Source: an uncultured Mycoplasmatota bacterium
GTDB lineage: Bacteria; Bacillota_I; Bacilli_A; RF39; UBA660
Direction of reading: 5' to 3'
DNA length: 64,000 nucleotides
Assembly: GCA_900553855.1 (NCBI GenBank)
Contig: USFG01000007.1
Coordinates: 5,869-69,868, forward strand
Positions 16,683 through 24,482 of this stretch are shown here, piece after piece. Both the position numbers and the translations under genes were made by a program. Each line of letters starts with the position of its first letter. Position 1 is the stretch's first letter. A model generated the notes under the pieces. It did not search any database and was not told the origin of the DNA. It saw nothing but the letters and a program-made list of their open reading frames with translations.

Positions 16683-16705
16683 TTTTTATTTCTCCTTTCC
16701 TAATA

Positions 16706-17200
16706 TTACTTTTCTTCTAATCCTTCAGCATATAAGTTTAATGCTATAGATAGATTTTTAACGTGTTCTATCATACCACCTGCAAGCATAGTAAGTAATC
16801 CTTCCATAGATGGAATAGTTGCATATTCATTAATCTCATCTATTGTAGCTACTTCGCCATTAATAATTCCGCTTCTGATTTCAGCACATTTGTGATCTTT
16901 AGTAAAAGCACTAATAGCTTTAATAGGCGCTAATAATTCTTTACCAAATACAATAGCGTTAGGTCCTTCAAGAGTATCAGATAAATCAATGTTTAATTCG
17001 TCTGTTGCTCTTTTAACAAGGGTATTCTTATAAATTTTAACTTCACCATTAGCTTCTTTAACTTTGTTTCTTAATTCAGCCATATCAGCAACAGTTAATC
17101 CTTGATAAGAAAATAATACTACAGATTCAGAATTCTTAATTTTGTCAGCAATTTCGTTTACTACTTCTTTTTTTGCATTAAGAATTTTTGTACTTGCCAT
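16706..17200 (-). CDS. rplJ: 50S ribosomal protein L10
   Basis: A 164-residue L10, the base of the L7/L12 stalk. N-terminal rRNA-binding part (YQGLTVADMAELRNKVKEA) and the C-terminal helix that binds L12 dimers are present. Preceded by the L10 leader RNA and followed by rplL after 23 bases. Confidence 0.98.
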   Translation of the reverse strand: MASTKILNAKKEVVNEIADKIKNSESVVLFSYQGLTVADMAELRNKVKEANGEVKIYKNTLVKRATDELNIDLSDTLEGPNAIVFGKELLAPIKAISAFTKDHKCAEIRSGIINGEVATIDEINEYATIPSMEGLLTMLAGGMIEHVKNLSIALNLYAEGLEEK

Positions 17201-17213
17201 ATTTTCCTCCTTT

Positions 17214-17312
17214 TTTTATAAAAAAACTTTCCATGAGGAAAGCACAAGTTCTTCCCTCGGCTGGATTATTAAACTTAAAGCCCCAGCTGTCTACGGATAA
17301 AAAGTTTTTTTA
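17214..17312 (-). ncRNA. L10 ribosomal leader with attenuator
   Basis: Structured RNA between its own promoter and rplJ. It has the L10-binding type segments AGCTGGGGCTTTAAG and CCAGCCGAGGGAAG. The 3' end folds into a terminator, stem CTTTCC/GGAAAG (17227-17242) with a T-run, which L10 binding is expected to favour. This matches the Rfam L10_leader class known from Bacillus, in which L10 (with L12) lowers its own expression. Confidence 0.85.
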
Positions 17313-17321
17313 ACAATTTTT

Positions 17322-17350
17322 AATATACAACATTTGTAACTATTTGTCAA
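17322..17350 (-). promoter_or_regulatory. rplJL promoter inside the end of rplA
   Basis: Minus-strand -35 TTGACA (17345-17350) and -10 TATATT (17322-17327), spacer 17. The -35 box is formed by the last codons of rplA (Phe-Asp-Lys), so rplJL can be transcribed apart from rplKA. Confidence 0.75.
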
Positions 17351-18038
17351 AAGAATTTGTATTTAATTTAATTCCAGGACCCATAGTAGTACAAATTGAT
17401 ACACTCTTAACGAATGTTCCTTTAACTGTTTTAGGTTTGTTTTTAATTATTGTATTAACAAAATATGTTAAGTTTTCTTCTAATGATTTTTCATCAAAAG
17501 ATACTTTTCCAATAATACTATGAACATTTCCTAAAGAATCAGCACGGTATTCGATCATACCTTTTTTGATATCTTCAACAGTTTTTTCTGGTGTAGTAGT
17601 AACTGTTCCAGTCTTAGGGTTTGGCATTAAACCTTTAGGTCCTAAAACTTTACCAATTCTACCTAATGCAGGCATCATTTCTGGTGTTGCAACGATTACA
17701 TCGTAATCAAACCAATTTTCATTTGAAATTTTATCAATTAGATCTTGTTCTCCTACAAAATCAGCTCCAGCTTTTTTAGCAGCTTCAGCAGCAGCTCCTT
17801 TAGCTAAAACTAAGATTTTTTTAGATTTTCCAGTACCATTTGGTAGTACGATTGATCCTCTTAATTGTTGATCTGATTTCTTAGTATCAATATTTAAATG
17901 CATAGCTACTTCAACAGAACTATCAAATTTAGTAGTGCTTGTTTCTTTAACTAAGCTAATTGCTTCTTTAACATCGTATAATTTTGCTTTTTCGATTTTT
18001 TTAGAAGCTTCCACGTACTTTTTTCCTAATTTTCTCAT
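17340..18038 (-). CDS. rplA: 50S ribosomal protein L1
   Basis: A 232-residue L1, the mobile stalk protein of the E site and usual autogenous repressor of rplKA. Family motifs FDSSVEVAMHLNIDTKKSDQ, GPKGLMPNPKTGTV and TMGPGIKLN are intact. Follows rplK with GGAGGG upstream. Confidence 0.98.
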   Translation of the reverse strand: MRKLGKKYVEASKKIEKAKLYDVKEAISLVKETSTTKFDSSVEVAMHLNIDTKKSDQQLRGSIVLPNGTGKSKKILVLAKGAAAEAAKKAGADFVGEQDLIDKISNENWFDYDVIVATPEMMPALGRIGKVLGPKGLMPNPKTGTVTTTPEKTVEDIKKGMIEYRADSLGNVHSIIGKVSFDEKSLEENLTYFVNTIIKNKPKTVKGTFVKSVSICTTMGPGIKLNTNSFDK

Positions 18039-18074
18039 TTTATTCCCTCCAATCGTGGTAGATTTTGCGGATTA

Positions 18075-18659
18075 TTAATTTTCTTCAGTTTCTTTGTTTT
18101 CGCCAATAACTTCTACTTCAGCGTTATTGTTGTTTGCAGATTCTTCCATCTTTTCTAATGCTGCTTCACGTTTAGCTTCAGCTATTTCAGCTTCTTTTGC
18201 TTCAAGAGCTTGTTCTTTTAGTTCTTCATCATTAATTCCTTCAACGGCAATACCCATATTACGAGCAGTTCCTTCAATAATTTTCATTGCTGCTTCAACA
18301 GTATAAGCATTTAAATCTGGCATTTTAGTTTCAGCTATTTTTCTTAAATCTTCTTTAGAGATAGTTGCAACAACTTCATTAGCACCCTTTTTAGATGCTT
18401 TGTTAATTTTTGCAGCCTTTTTAAGTAAGAAAGCAGCTGGTGGAGTCTTTAATACGAAACTAAATGTTCTATCATCATAAATTGAGATTTCAACAGGTAG
18501 AATATCTCCCATTTTATCTTTAGATGCATCATTAAATTTAGTACAAAATTCTCCTAAATTAATTCCGGCAGGTCCTAAAACTGTTCCAACAGGAGGAGCA
18601 GGTGTAGCTTTTCCAGCAGGAATTTGTAATTTAATTTTCTTTACGACTTCTTTTGCCAC
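18075..18659 (-). CDS. rplK: 50S ribosomal protein L11 with acidic C-terminal extension
   Basis: A 194-residue L11; about 141 is normal. The core has PAGKATPAPPVGTVLGP and the C-terminal rRNA-binding domain with GTARNMGI. After residue ~145 comes an extra ~50-residue Glu/Ala/Lys-rich helix and an Asn-rich acidic tail (NNNNAEVEVIGENKETEEN) not found in typical L11. The second GTG (18659), after AAAGGATG, is chosen as start and gives MAKEVVKK; an upstream GTG would add three residues. Confidence 0.96.
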   Translation of the reverse strand: MAKEVVKKIKLQIPAGKATPAPPVGTVLGPAGINLGEFCTKFNDASKDKMGDILPVEISIYDDRTFSFVLKTPPAAFLLKKAAKINKASKKGANEVVATISKEDLRKIAETKMPDLNAYTVEAAMKIIEGTARNMGIAVEGINDEELKEQALEAKEAEIAEAKREAALEKMEESANNNNAEVEVIGENKETEEN

Positions 18660-18661
18660 GA

Positions 18662-18745
18662 AATACACATCCTTTCATATTTTCGCTTAGTGGTATGGGC
18701 AAATCCGCATTCCCCTCCACTTACAATTAAACCTAATTGCAATTT
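18662..18745 (-). promoter_or_regulatory. rplKA leader, likely L1-binding site
   Basis: The ~85-base leader folds into GTGG-AGGG...CCC-ATA-CCAC (18690-18720), two short helices around an asymmetric loop, placed just before rplK. This layout is like the L1 target on 23S rRNA and on known rplKA leaders. Assignment to L1 rests on position and shape. Confidence 0.5.
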
Positions 18746-18747
18746 GG

Positions 18748-18776
18748 ACTATACCACATTTTCTTTCTTTTTACAA
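18748..18776 (-). promoter_or_regulatory. rplKA promoter
   Basis: Minus-strand -35 TTGTAA (18771-18776), spacer 17, -10 TATAGT (18748-18753), between the nusG terminator and the rplKA leader. Confidence 0.65.
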
Positions 18777-18804
18777 TATAAATTTTGCTTGTTTATTTAA
18801 AAAT

Positions 18805-18832
18805 ATAAAAAAAGCTCTAAATTAATAGAGTT
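18805..18832 (-). terminator. nusG terminator
   Basis: Minus-strand stem CTCTA/TAGAG with a T-run of seven, ten bases after the nusG stop. It separates secE-nusG from rplKA. Confidence 0.7.
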
Positions 18833-18841
18833 TTTAATTAA

Positions 18842-19381
18842 TTATTTAATTGTTGCTACTTGGAATAATTCTACTTCAACTGGTGTTTCTTGACCAAATA
18901 AATCAACTAATACTGTTAATCTGCTGTTTTCTAAATCTAATGTACTAATTGTTCCGTCCATACCTTTAAATGGTCCATCAACAATTGTAACTTTAGTTCC
19001 AACAGTAAGTTCTTTATCAACATCCATTCTAGTCATACCCATATTAGCTAGAATTTTATCGATTTCTTGTGGTTTTAATGGAGTGGGTTTTGCTCCTTTT
19101 CCACTTGATCCAATGAATCCAGTAACTCCGGGAGTATTTCTTACAATATACCATGCTTCATCTGTCATAATCATTTCAACTAAAATATAACCGGGAAACA
19201 TTTTTTTCTTTTTTTCTTTAATGCTTCCATCTTTCATTGTTTCTTTAACAGTTTCTTCTGGCACAATAATTCTAAAAATATTATCTTTGAATCCCATTGA
19301 TTCAGCACGCATTTCAAGTTTTTCTTTGACTTTAGATTCATGTCCTGAATAAGTGTTAACTACATACCATTCTTTTTCCAT
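18842..19381 (-). CDS. nusG: Transcription termination/antitermination factor NusG
   Basis: A 179-residue NusG that binds RNA polymerase and Rho or the ribosome. NGN domain from WYVVNTYSGHE, with FPGYILVEM, and the KOW domain (GTKVTIVDGPFKGMDGTI) at about residue 130-155. Starts three bases after secE, as in the usual secE-nusG pair. Confidence 0.98.
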   Translation of the reverse strand: MEKEWYVVNTYSGHESKVKEKLEMRAESMGFKDNIFRIIVPEETVKETMKDGSIKEKKKKMFPGYILVEMIMTDEAWYIVRNTPGVTGFIGSSGKGAKPTPLKPQEIDKILANMGMTRMDVDKELTVGTKVTIVDGPFKGMDGTISTLDLENSRLTVLVDLFGQETPVEVELFQVATIK

Positions 19382-19384
19382 ATA

Positions 19385-19726
19385 TTATAACCCCTTTACT
19401 AATGAACTTAGCCATGCAAATAATGCATCTAAACCATAAAAATATAAACCAAATATTACAATAAATATAATAGTTGCTACACCATATTTAGTTAAATCTT
19501 TTTTTGAAGGCCAATTAACTTTTTTTAGTTCAGCTTTTACTTCAGAACTATACGATTTTTTTGGTGTTTGTTTCTTTACTTTTTTATTTTCTTTTTTAAC
19601 TGGTTTAGTTTCTTTCTTTAATTTTTTGTTAGTAACTTCTACTTTTTCAACAGTCACTTTTGTTTCTTCTTTTTGTACTTTAGCTGCTTTTTTACTTGTA
19701 TTTTTCTTTTTTACATCTTTTGCCAT
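19385..19726 (-). CDS. secE: Preprotein translocase subunit SecE with long Lys-rich N-terminus
   Basis: A 113-residue SecE, against about 60 in Bacillus. The SecE core (SEVKAELKKVNWPSKKDLTK, then one membrane helix, VATIIFIVIFGLYFYGLDALF) occupies residues 65-113. The first ~60 residues are Lys/Val/Thr-rich with no predicted fold and are probably cytoplasmic. SecE clamps the SecY channel. rpmG (L33), its usual upstream neighbour, is absent. Confidence 0.95.
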   Translation of the reverse strand: MAKDVKKKNTSKKAAKVQKEETKVTVEKVEVTNKKLKKETKPVKKENKKVKKQTPKKSYSSEVKAELKKVNWPSKKDLTKYGVATIIFIVIFGLYFYGLDALFAWLSSLVKGL

Positions 19727-19755
19727 AATATCTCCTTTTTTATTTCAAATAAAAA

Positions 19756-19804
19756 ACGCTTGCTGCGTCAATAAGAATATATCAAAATCTTTGTATAATT
19801 GCAA
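19756..19804 (-). promoter_or_regulatory. secE-nusG promoter and leader hairpin
   Basis: Minus-strand -35 TTGCAA (19799-19804), spacer 17, -10 TATATT (19776-19781). Right after the predicted start site lies the short hairpin ACGC-AGCAA-GCGT followed by TTTTTT. This may end read-through from the kinase-like gene just upstream or attenuate secE; the stem is short. Confidence 0.6.
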
Positions 19805-19818
19805 TAGTTTTTAATGAT

Positions 19819-20676
19819 TTATTTAGCAAATTTAAGCGTTTTTTCAACCATTTTGCGATGTTTATCATAATAGTTTTGAATTTGTGTTCTGATTTCTTTA
19901 CATATTTTTATTTTGTATTCTACTTCTAAATTATCAAATATTTTTGAAAGTTCAAAATTAATAGCTTGTTCTAATGATAAGAATAATTTAGGAAATTTAC
20001 GTATAACATTAGTTGTAAAGTAATCTTCATATTTTTCACTAATTGAAAATATGCCAAAGCACGACTTGTATATTGAAATGTCTCCATAATCTTCTGAAAA
20101 TATACATCCATTGTCAAACATTGGAGATAGTTGAATATGGTTTTTAGATTTTTCGAAAAATACATTGTACTCCCATCTATCATACTGACCAAATAATATA
20201 TCTACGGATATAATTTTAAATATTTGTTCAATACATTTTTTATAATCTTCTCGATTCATTGATTTTTTTAATAAATTATTTATTTCTATAAAACTATTAG
20301 TATTCAAACCGATAGTTAATTCATCAAAATATTGATATTTTAATTTTGACTTTCGGTAATTAGCACTAATAAGTCCAATTTCTTCGTCGAATTTAACTAT
20401 TTGATGTTCAACCGTATTAACTTTAATTTCTTTAAAAATACTTTCAATTAATAATTCTTGAAATGCATAATTAGACTTAAAATAAAAATATTTATTATTT
20501 ATATTTAACCAATTATTATAAGTTTGTAATAATTCAGGATCGATATTAATTTGCTTGGCTATTTTTAAATATTGCTCTTGATCATAACAACTTCCATTTT
20601 TGAAAGCATAAAAATTAGATACGTCTTTTACCGAACTAATACACAACATTTCACTAATATCAGGCAACTTCAACAT
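19819..20676 (-). CDS. HipA-fold kinase-like protein, copy A
   Basis: 285 residues, a paralogue of the gene just upstream. The C-terminal half has kinase-like motifs of the HipA/CtkA type: catalytic loop ILFGQYDRWEYNV (Asp, then Asn five residues on) and the metal-binding Asp in LSPMFDNGCIF 17 residues later. HipA kinases phosphorylate targets such as aminoacyl-tRNA synthetases, and H. pylori CtkA is a related effector; the target here is unknown. No HipB-like DNA-binding partner is adjacent. The N-terminal glycine-rich loop of HipA is not obvious, so activity is uncertain. Its promoter and leader match those of copy B. It sits between sigH and secE, a highly conserved locus elsewhere. Confidence 0.65.
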   Translation of the reverse strand: MLKLPDISEMLCISSVKDVSNFYAFKNGSCYDQEQYLKIAKQINIDPELLQTYNNWLNINNKYFYFKSNYAFQELLIESIFKEIKVNTVEHQIVKFDEEIGLISANYRKSKLKYQYFDELTIGLNTNSFIEINNLLKKSMNREDYKKCIEQIFKIISVDILFGQYDRWEYNVFFEKSKNHIQLSPMFDNGCIFSEDYGDISIYKSCFGIFSISEKYEDYFTTNVIRKFPKLFLSLEQAINFELSKIFDNLEVEYKIKICKEIRTQIQNYYDKHRKMVEKTLKFAK

Positions 20677-20680
20677 AATT

Positions 20681-20733
20681 AAAACACCCCTTTGCTTGAG
20701 GTGTATAATAACATATTTTTATATTGTTTACAA
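20681..20733 (-). promoter_or_regulatory. Promoter and inverted repeat before kinase-like gene A
   Basis: Minus-strand -35 TTGTAA (20728-20733), spacer 17, extended -10 TGTTATTAT (box at 20705-20710). Right after it is ACACCTC-7-GGGGTGT, whose right arm is the gene's Shine-Dalgarno. The same arrangement precedes copy B. Confidence 0.6.
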
Positions 20734-20741
20734 TTTAAAAT

Positions 20742-21629
20742 TTACTTTACATATTTAAGTGTCTTTTCAACCATTTTGCGATGGATATCATAATAGCTTT
20801 GAATTTGTTTTCTTAATTCTTTATATATTTCTAGTTGATATGTTTGCTCTAATCTGTTAAATATTTTAGTCAAATTGAAATTTAAAGTAGTTTCTAAACT
20901 TTTAAATAATTCAGGATAATCATTAATTGTTTCAATAGTATGTTCATCAATATTTTTACTTTTTAAACTAAATGTTAGGGTATCAAAGCAAGATTTGAAT
21001 ACGTAAGTGCTTTCACTTGCTTGTTCTTTAAAAATACATCCATTATCAAACATCGGAGTTAACTTTAAATGAGTATTTGATTTTTCAAACATAATATTAT
21101 AATATTTATGATCAAACTGTCCAAACATAATATCAACTGCCATAATTTTAGATACTAATTCTATATAATTTTTGTAATCAGAGTCACTCATTTGTGTTTT
21201 AATAACACTATTATAATCTATTATATGGGATGGAACATCTATTTCTAGTGGAATCACATCTTCATAATTTAAATATTCACAATCTTGTTTTCTAAAATTT
21301 TCACTAATAATTCCAGCTTTTCCATTAAAACTAACAATTTTATGATTAACATTTGGAACGTCAAATGCTTTAAAAATTTGTTCCATAAGTAGTTCTTCAA
21401 ATATATAGTAATGTTTAAAATAATAATATTTATCATTAATTAAAAACCAATTATGATATATTTCTAAATTTGATGGAGTAACATTAATTTTACGTGCTAA
21501 TTCATTAAGAAATTGTTCGTTTAAGATATCATTATTTCTTATTATGCATCTATATTTAAAAATATCTGGTAGTTTACTTGTATTTAATAATTCATCAATA
21601 TAGACATCATTTATATTAAATGTTCTCAT
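20742..21629 (-). CDS. HipA-fold kinase-like protein, copy B
   Basis: 295 residues, similar to copy A along the whole length. The kinase-like motifs are MFGQFDHKYYNIMFE (Asp and Asn five residues apart) and LTPMFDNGCIF; both copies end in a conserved IQSYYD(I/K)HRKMVEKTL segment. The residues expected for catalysis are kept in both copies, so both may be active. No terminator is seen between B and A, so some read-through into A is likely. Unlike typical hipBA loci there is no antitoxin gene. Confidence 0.65.
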   Translation of the reverse strand: MRTFNINDVYIDELLNTSKLPDIFKYRCIIRNNDILNEQFLNELARKINVTPSNLEIYHNWFLINDKYYYFKHYYIFEELLMEQIFKAFDVPNVNHKIVSFNGKAGIISENFRKQDCEYLNYEDVIPLEIDVPSHIIDYNSVIKTQMSDSDYKNYIELVSKIMAVDIMFGQFDHKYYNIMFEKSNTHLKLTPMFDNGCIFKEQASESTYVFKSCFDTLTFSLKSKNIDEHTIETINDYPELFKSLETTLNFNLTKIFNRLEQTYQLEIYKELRKQIQSYYDIHRKMVEKTLKYVK

Positions 21630-21633
21630 AATT

Positions 21634-21686
21634 AAAACACCCCTTAATTCGAGGGGTATTATAGCATATTTTTAATTAATTTTCAA
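21634..21686 (-). promoter_or_regulatory. Promoter and inverted repeat before kinase-like gene B
   Basis: Minus-strand -35 TTGAAA (21681-21686), spacer 17, extended -10 TGCTATAAT (box at 21658-21663). The -35 overlaps the end of the sigma factor gene. A perfect repeat ACCCCT-7-AGGGGT follows; its right arm is the Shine-Dalgarno. Confidence 0.65.
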
Positions 21687-22263
21687 TTATTGTTTTTACT
21701 TTGTCTTTGATACGATATACTGAATTATATACTTGTTTAATATTCAAATTTAAAATTTTTGAAATATCATTATATGAATAATTTTCTTTTATCAGATTAA
21801 ATATTTCTTTTTCGTTAGGTGATAGTGAAATAATTATATTATTTAACATAGTATTATAATTTTCGTTTGATAATATTAAATTTTCTGGATTATATTTTAA
21901 ATCAGAAGTTATTTTTAATAATGCATTATTACTATTTTCTAAACTAACATTATTGATTTCATCTTTGCTTTTTTTACGTAATTTTTTTCTTATTAGTTTT
22001 TGAACTCTATATTCTATTACATTTATTATATAAACTGTTAAACTGGCGTCCCTATCATCTCGGTAGGTTGTTAAAGCTTCATTAAGAGCATAAAATGATT
22101 CTTGTTTTGCTTCATCTAATTCTATTTTTAAATTATTTAAAGTATCTTTATTTTTATTTATAACAATTGTTACCAGATAAGAATATTTTTTGTATAATGC
22201 TTCATTAACAGCTTCATCATTATCGCATATCATAGATGCTAATTCATTTTCGGAAAACTCCAT
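21676..22263 (-). CDS. sigH: RNA polymerase sigma-70 family factor, SigH-like
   Basis: 195 residues. Region 2-like helices are present (AKQESFYALNEALTTYRDDRD, VYIINVIEYRVQKLIRKKLRKKSK) and a region 4 helix-turn-helix (LSPNEKEIFNLIKENYSYNDISKILNL). The gene order rlmB - sigma - secE - nusG - rplK equals that around sigH of Bacillus, so it is called SigH by synteny. Sequence is divergent and promoter specificity is unknown. SigH starts sporulation in Bacillus. It overlaps the rlmB stop, so it is probably co-transcribed. Confidence 0.8.
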   Translation of the reverse strand: MEFSENELASMICDNDEAVNEALYKKYSYLVTIVINKNKDTLNNLKIELDEAKQESFYALNEALTTYRDDRDASLTVYIINVIEYRVQKLIRKKLRKKSKDEINNVSLENSNNALLKITSDLKYNPENLILSNENYNTMLNNIIISLSPNEKEIFNLIKENYSYNDISKILNLNIKQVYNSVYRIKDKVKTIIEN

Positions 22264-22934
22264 TAATTTTCAATTCCAAATAGTAAAATACCGGCTGATA
22301 CGGATGCATTAAGGGAATTTACTTTTCCTTTCATTGGGATACTTAATATTTCATCACAATTTTTTCTTACTAATTTACTTACACCAAATCCTTCGGATCC
22401 AATTACCAAACATACTTTATCGGCATAATTTACTTTACGATAATCAGTTCCATCGGCTTCAGCAGCATAGATAAAAAATCCTTTGTCTTTTAGTTTGTTA
22501 ATGGCGTTTACTAGGTTATTAACCATTATTATGTTAACTCTTTCTAAAGCTCCGGTACTTGTCTTCATAACTGTTTCTGTTACTAATACTGAACGATCTT
22601 TAGGAATAATTATATTTTTGACTCCTCTTGCTTCACATGTTCTAATTATAGCTCCAAAGTTGTGAGGATCTTCTAAATGATCTAGCATTAGAACAAAGGT
22701 ATCGTCAGTAATGTCATCTATATTTCCATATTCATAATCTAATATTTCAAAAATTATCCCTTGATTATTTTTTAACATTTTATCCATTAATTTAGGATCT
22801 GTTAATACATACTTTATATTATTATCTTTTATTTTTTTAATTATTTCTTGGTCTTTAAAATTTGTTGATAATAGAACTTTTCTTATTTTAGAAGGCTCTA
22901 ATTCATTAAAAACGTTTTTTCCACATACTCTCAT
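22263..22934 (-). CDS. rlmB: 23S rRNA (guanosine-2'-O-)-methyltransferase RlmB
   Basis: A 223-residue SpoU-family methyltransferase modifying G2251 of 23S rRNA. Knotted-domain motifs DHLEDPHNFGAIIRTCEARG, VIGSEGFGVS and SIPMKGKVNSLNASVSAGI are intact. ATG overlaps the mrnC stop (ATGA), so the two are coupled. Confidence 0.95.
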   Translation of the reverse strand: MRVCGKNVFNELEPSKIRKVLLSTNFKDQEIIKKIKDNNIKYVLTDPKLMDKMLKNNQGIIFEILDYEYGNIDDITDDTFVLMLDHLEDPHNFGAIIRTCEARGVKNIIIPKDRSVLVTETVMKTSTGALERVNIIMVNNLVNAINKLKDKGFFIYAAEADGTDYRKVNYADKVCLVIGSEGFGVSKLVRKNCDEILSIPMKGKVNSLNASVSAGILLFGIEN

Positions 22935-23287
22935 AAAATCTTCTCCATTATTTCATTTAATCTATTTTTATCATTTTGATATAAATAACCTATTAAACAT
23001 TCAAAACCAGTGGCTTTATGATAAGTTACTATATCATTATTTTTACTTCGATGCATTTTGGCGTTACGACCTTTTTTTACAATATCTAATTCAGCTTCTG
23101 TTAAGATATTTTCTTGTTCTAATTTTTCTAAAAGTTTTCGTTGACTTTTAGCACTTACAAAATTAAGACTTTCAGTTTGAAGGTCATTAACATTTTTTAT
23201 TCCTTTATTAATTAAATGATTACGAACTATAAGTTCATATACAGCGTCTCCCAAGTATGCAAGGATTAAATATTCCATAAACATCAC
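22931..23287 (-). CDS. mrnC: Mini-ribonuclease 3 (23S rRNA maturation)
   Basis: About 115-118 residues: an RNase III catalytic domain without the dsRNA-binding domain. The key signature LAYLGDAVYELIVR is near the N-terminus, and KSNNDIVTYHKATGFECLIGYLY matches the second half of the active site. It trims 23S rRNA ends. Start is uncertain (GTG 23287, ATG 23284 or ATG 23278). A TATATTATAA box lies about seven bases before the GTG, suggesting a leaderless mRNA. Confidence 0.93.
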   Translation of the reverse strand: MMFMEYLILAYLGDAVYELIVRNHLINKGIKNVNDLQTESLNFVSAKSQRKLLEKLEQENILTEAELDIVKKGRNAKMHRSKNNDIVTYHKATGFECLIGYLYQNDKNRLNEIMEKIL

Positions 23288-23313
23288 GGTTATAATATAG
23301 CATATTTAATTAA

Positions 23314-23346
23314 AAAGAAAAAGAATTAATTGGAAATAATTCTTAT
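23314..23346 (-). terminator. Intrinsic terminator
   Basis: Minus-strand stem AAGAATTA/TAATTCTT with a seven-to-eight-base loop, then TTTCTTTTT, after the glycosyltransferase gene. Confidence 0.7.
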
Positions 23347-24407
23347 ATTAATTTTTCAATTAGTTCTTTATTACGTAGTAGTCTTGGTTCATTTGGATTA
23401 TATTTTAAGGCTTTATTTACGTAAATATAGGCTTCTTTATAATTTTTTAGATTATATTCACAAATTGTTAAAAGATCTTCAATTGTTCCATTGTAACAAG
23501 CAGGATCATTAATATATGTCTTTGGATTTGATTTGATTTGCAATGCGAGTAAAAGATATAACTTAGCCTTATTATATTCATTTAGATGATAATATATTAG
23601 TCCTGTTTCATAATATCCTTCTCTTAAATATGGTGCTTCACTAATACTCATTATAGCGTATTTTAAGGCTTCTTTGTAATCTTTTAAATTATAATATGAT
23701 CTTGATATGAAACGCATAGATGCGCATCTCTCATCACACCAAGTCGCATTTTTCATTTTAAGATGATGTTTTAAGGTTTTAATTGCTTCTTTGTATTTTC
23801 CATAAAACATATATTCTCTTCCTAAATAGTGATAGTTACGATCATTTTTAGGATTTTCTTTAACTGAAAGTTCAAGTAATGGCAAATAAGAACTTCGCGA
23901 TTTGGTACTATCTGGATAATGTTTTAATACTATGTCTTCTATTAAAATGGTTTTAGGGTTTTTTAGGGAACACTCTAAAACTTCATGAACTGGATTAACC
24001 CATTTATAGCCATGACGACTATGAATTTTTTCATAAAAGAAATTTACGGCTGGATTATTATTTTTATCGAATGACCATATATAGTTGTATTTTACTAGAT
24101 TATATTTTTGGGCTTGTTCTAATTTTTGGCGCCAACCTTCATCAAATATTTCATCTAAATCGGTACAAACACATAAATCAACATCTTCAGGAACTAATTT
24201 TAACGATTCATTTCTTGCTACATCAAATCGCCAGGGGGCTATTATTTTAGTAGTTACTTTAATGTTATGTTTTTTTAATTTTTCAACAGTATCGTCAGTT
24301 GAACCAGTATCAAGAACATATATTTCATCGGCTTCTTTCATAGATTCATACCAACGATCTACAAATTTTGATTCATTTTTGCTAATAGCATATACACATA
24401 TTTTCAA
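23343..24407 (-). CDS. Family 2 glycosyltransferase with TPR repeats
   Basis: 354 residues. The N-terminal GT-A domain has the nucleotide-sugar segment VLDTGSTDDT (about residue 30-39) and the metal-binding motif CTDLDEIF (DxD type). From about residue 160, repeats such as YHYLGREYMFYGKYKEAIKTL and YYETGLIYYHLNEYNKAKL are tetratricopeptide motifs. This fusion occurs in enzymes that glycosylate proteins or peptides (SunS-like); the acceptor is unknown. The start is TTG with AGGTGAT four bases before. Confidence 0.8.
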   Translation of the reverse strand: MKICVYAISKNESKFVDRWYESMKEADEIYVLDTGSTDDTVEKLKKHNIKVTTKIIAPWRFDVARNESLKLVPEDVDLCVCTDLDEIFDEGWRQKLEQAQKYNLVKYNYIWSFDKNNNPAVNFFYEKIHSRHGYKWVNPVHEVLECSLKNPKTILIEDIVLKHYPDSTKSRSSYLPLLELSVKENPKNDRNYHYLGREYMFYGKYKEAIKTLKHHLKMKNATWCDERCASMRFISRSYYNLKDYKEALKYAIMSISEAPYLREGYYETGLIYYHLNEYNKAKLYLLLALQIKSNPKTYINDPACYNGTIEDLLTICEYNLKNYKEAYIYVNKALKYNPNEPRLLRNKELIEKLI

Positions 24408-24482
24408 TTTATCACCTATTAATTTTATGTTGTTTAAATCAAAAAAATGTGTTAGTTTATTAGTTGATTTGGAAGTGATTTT

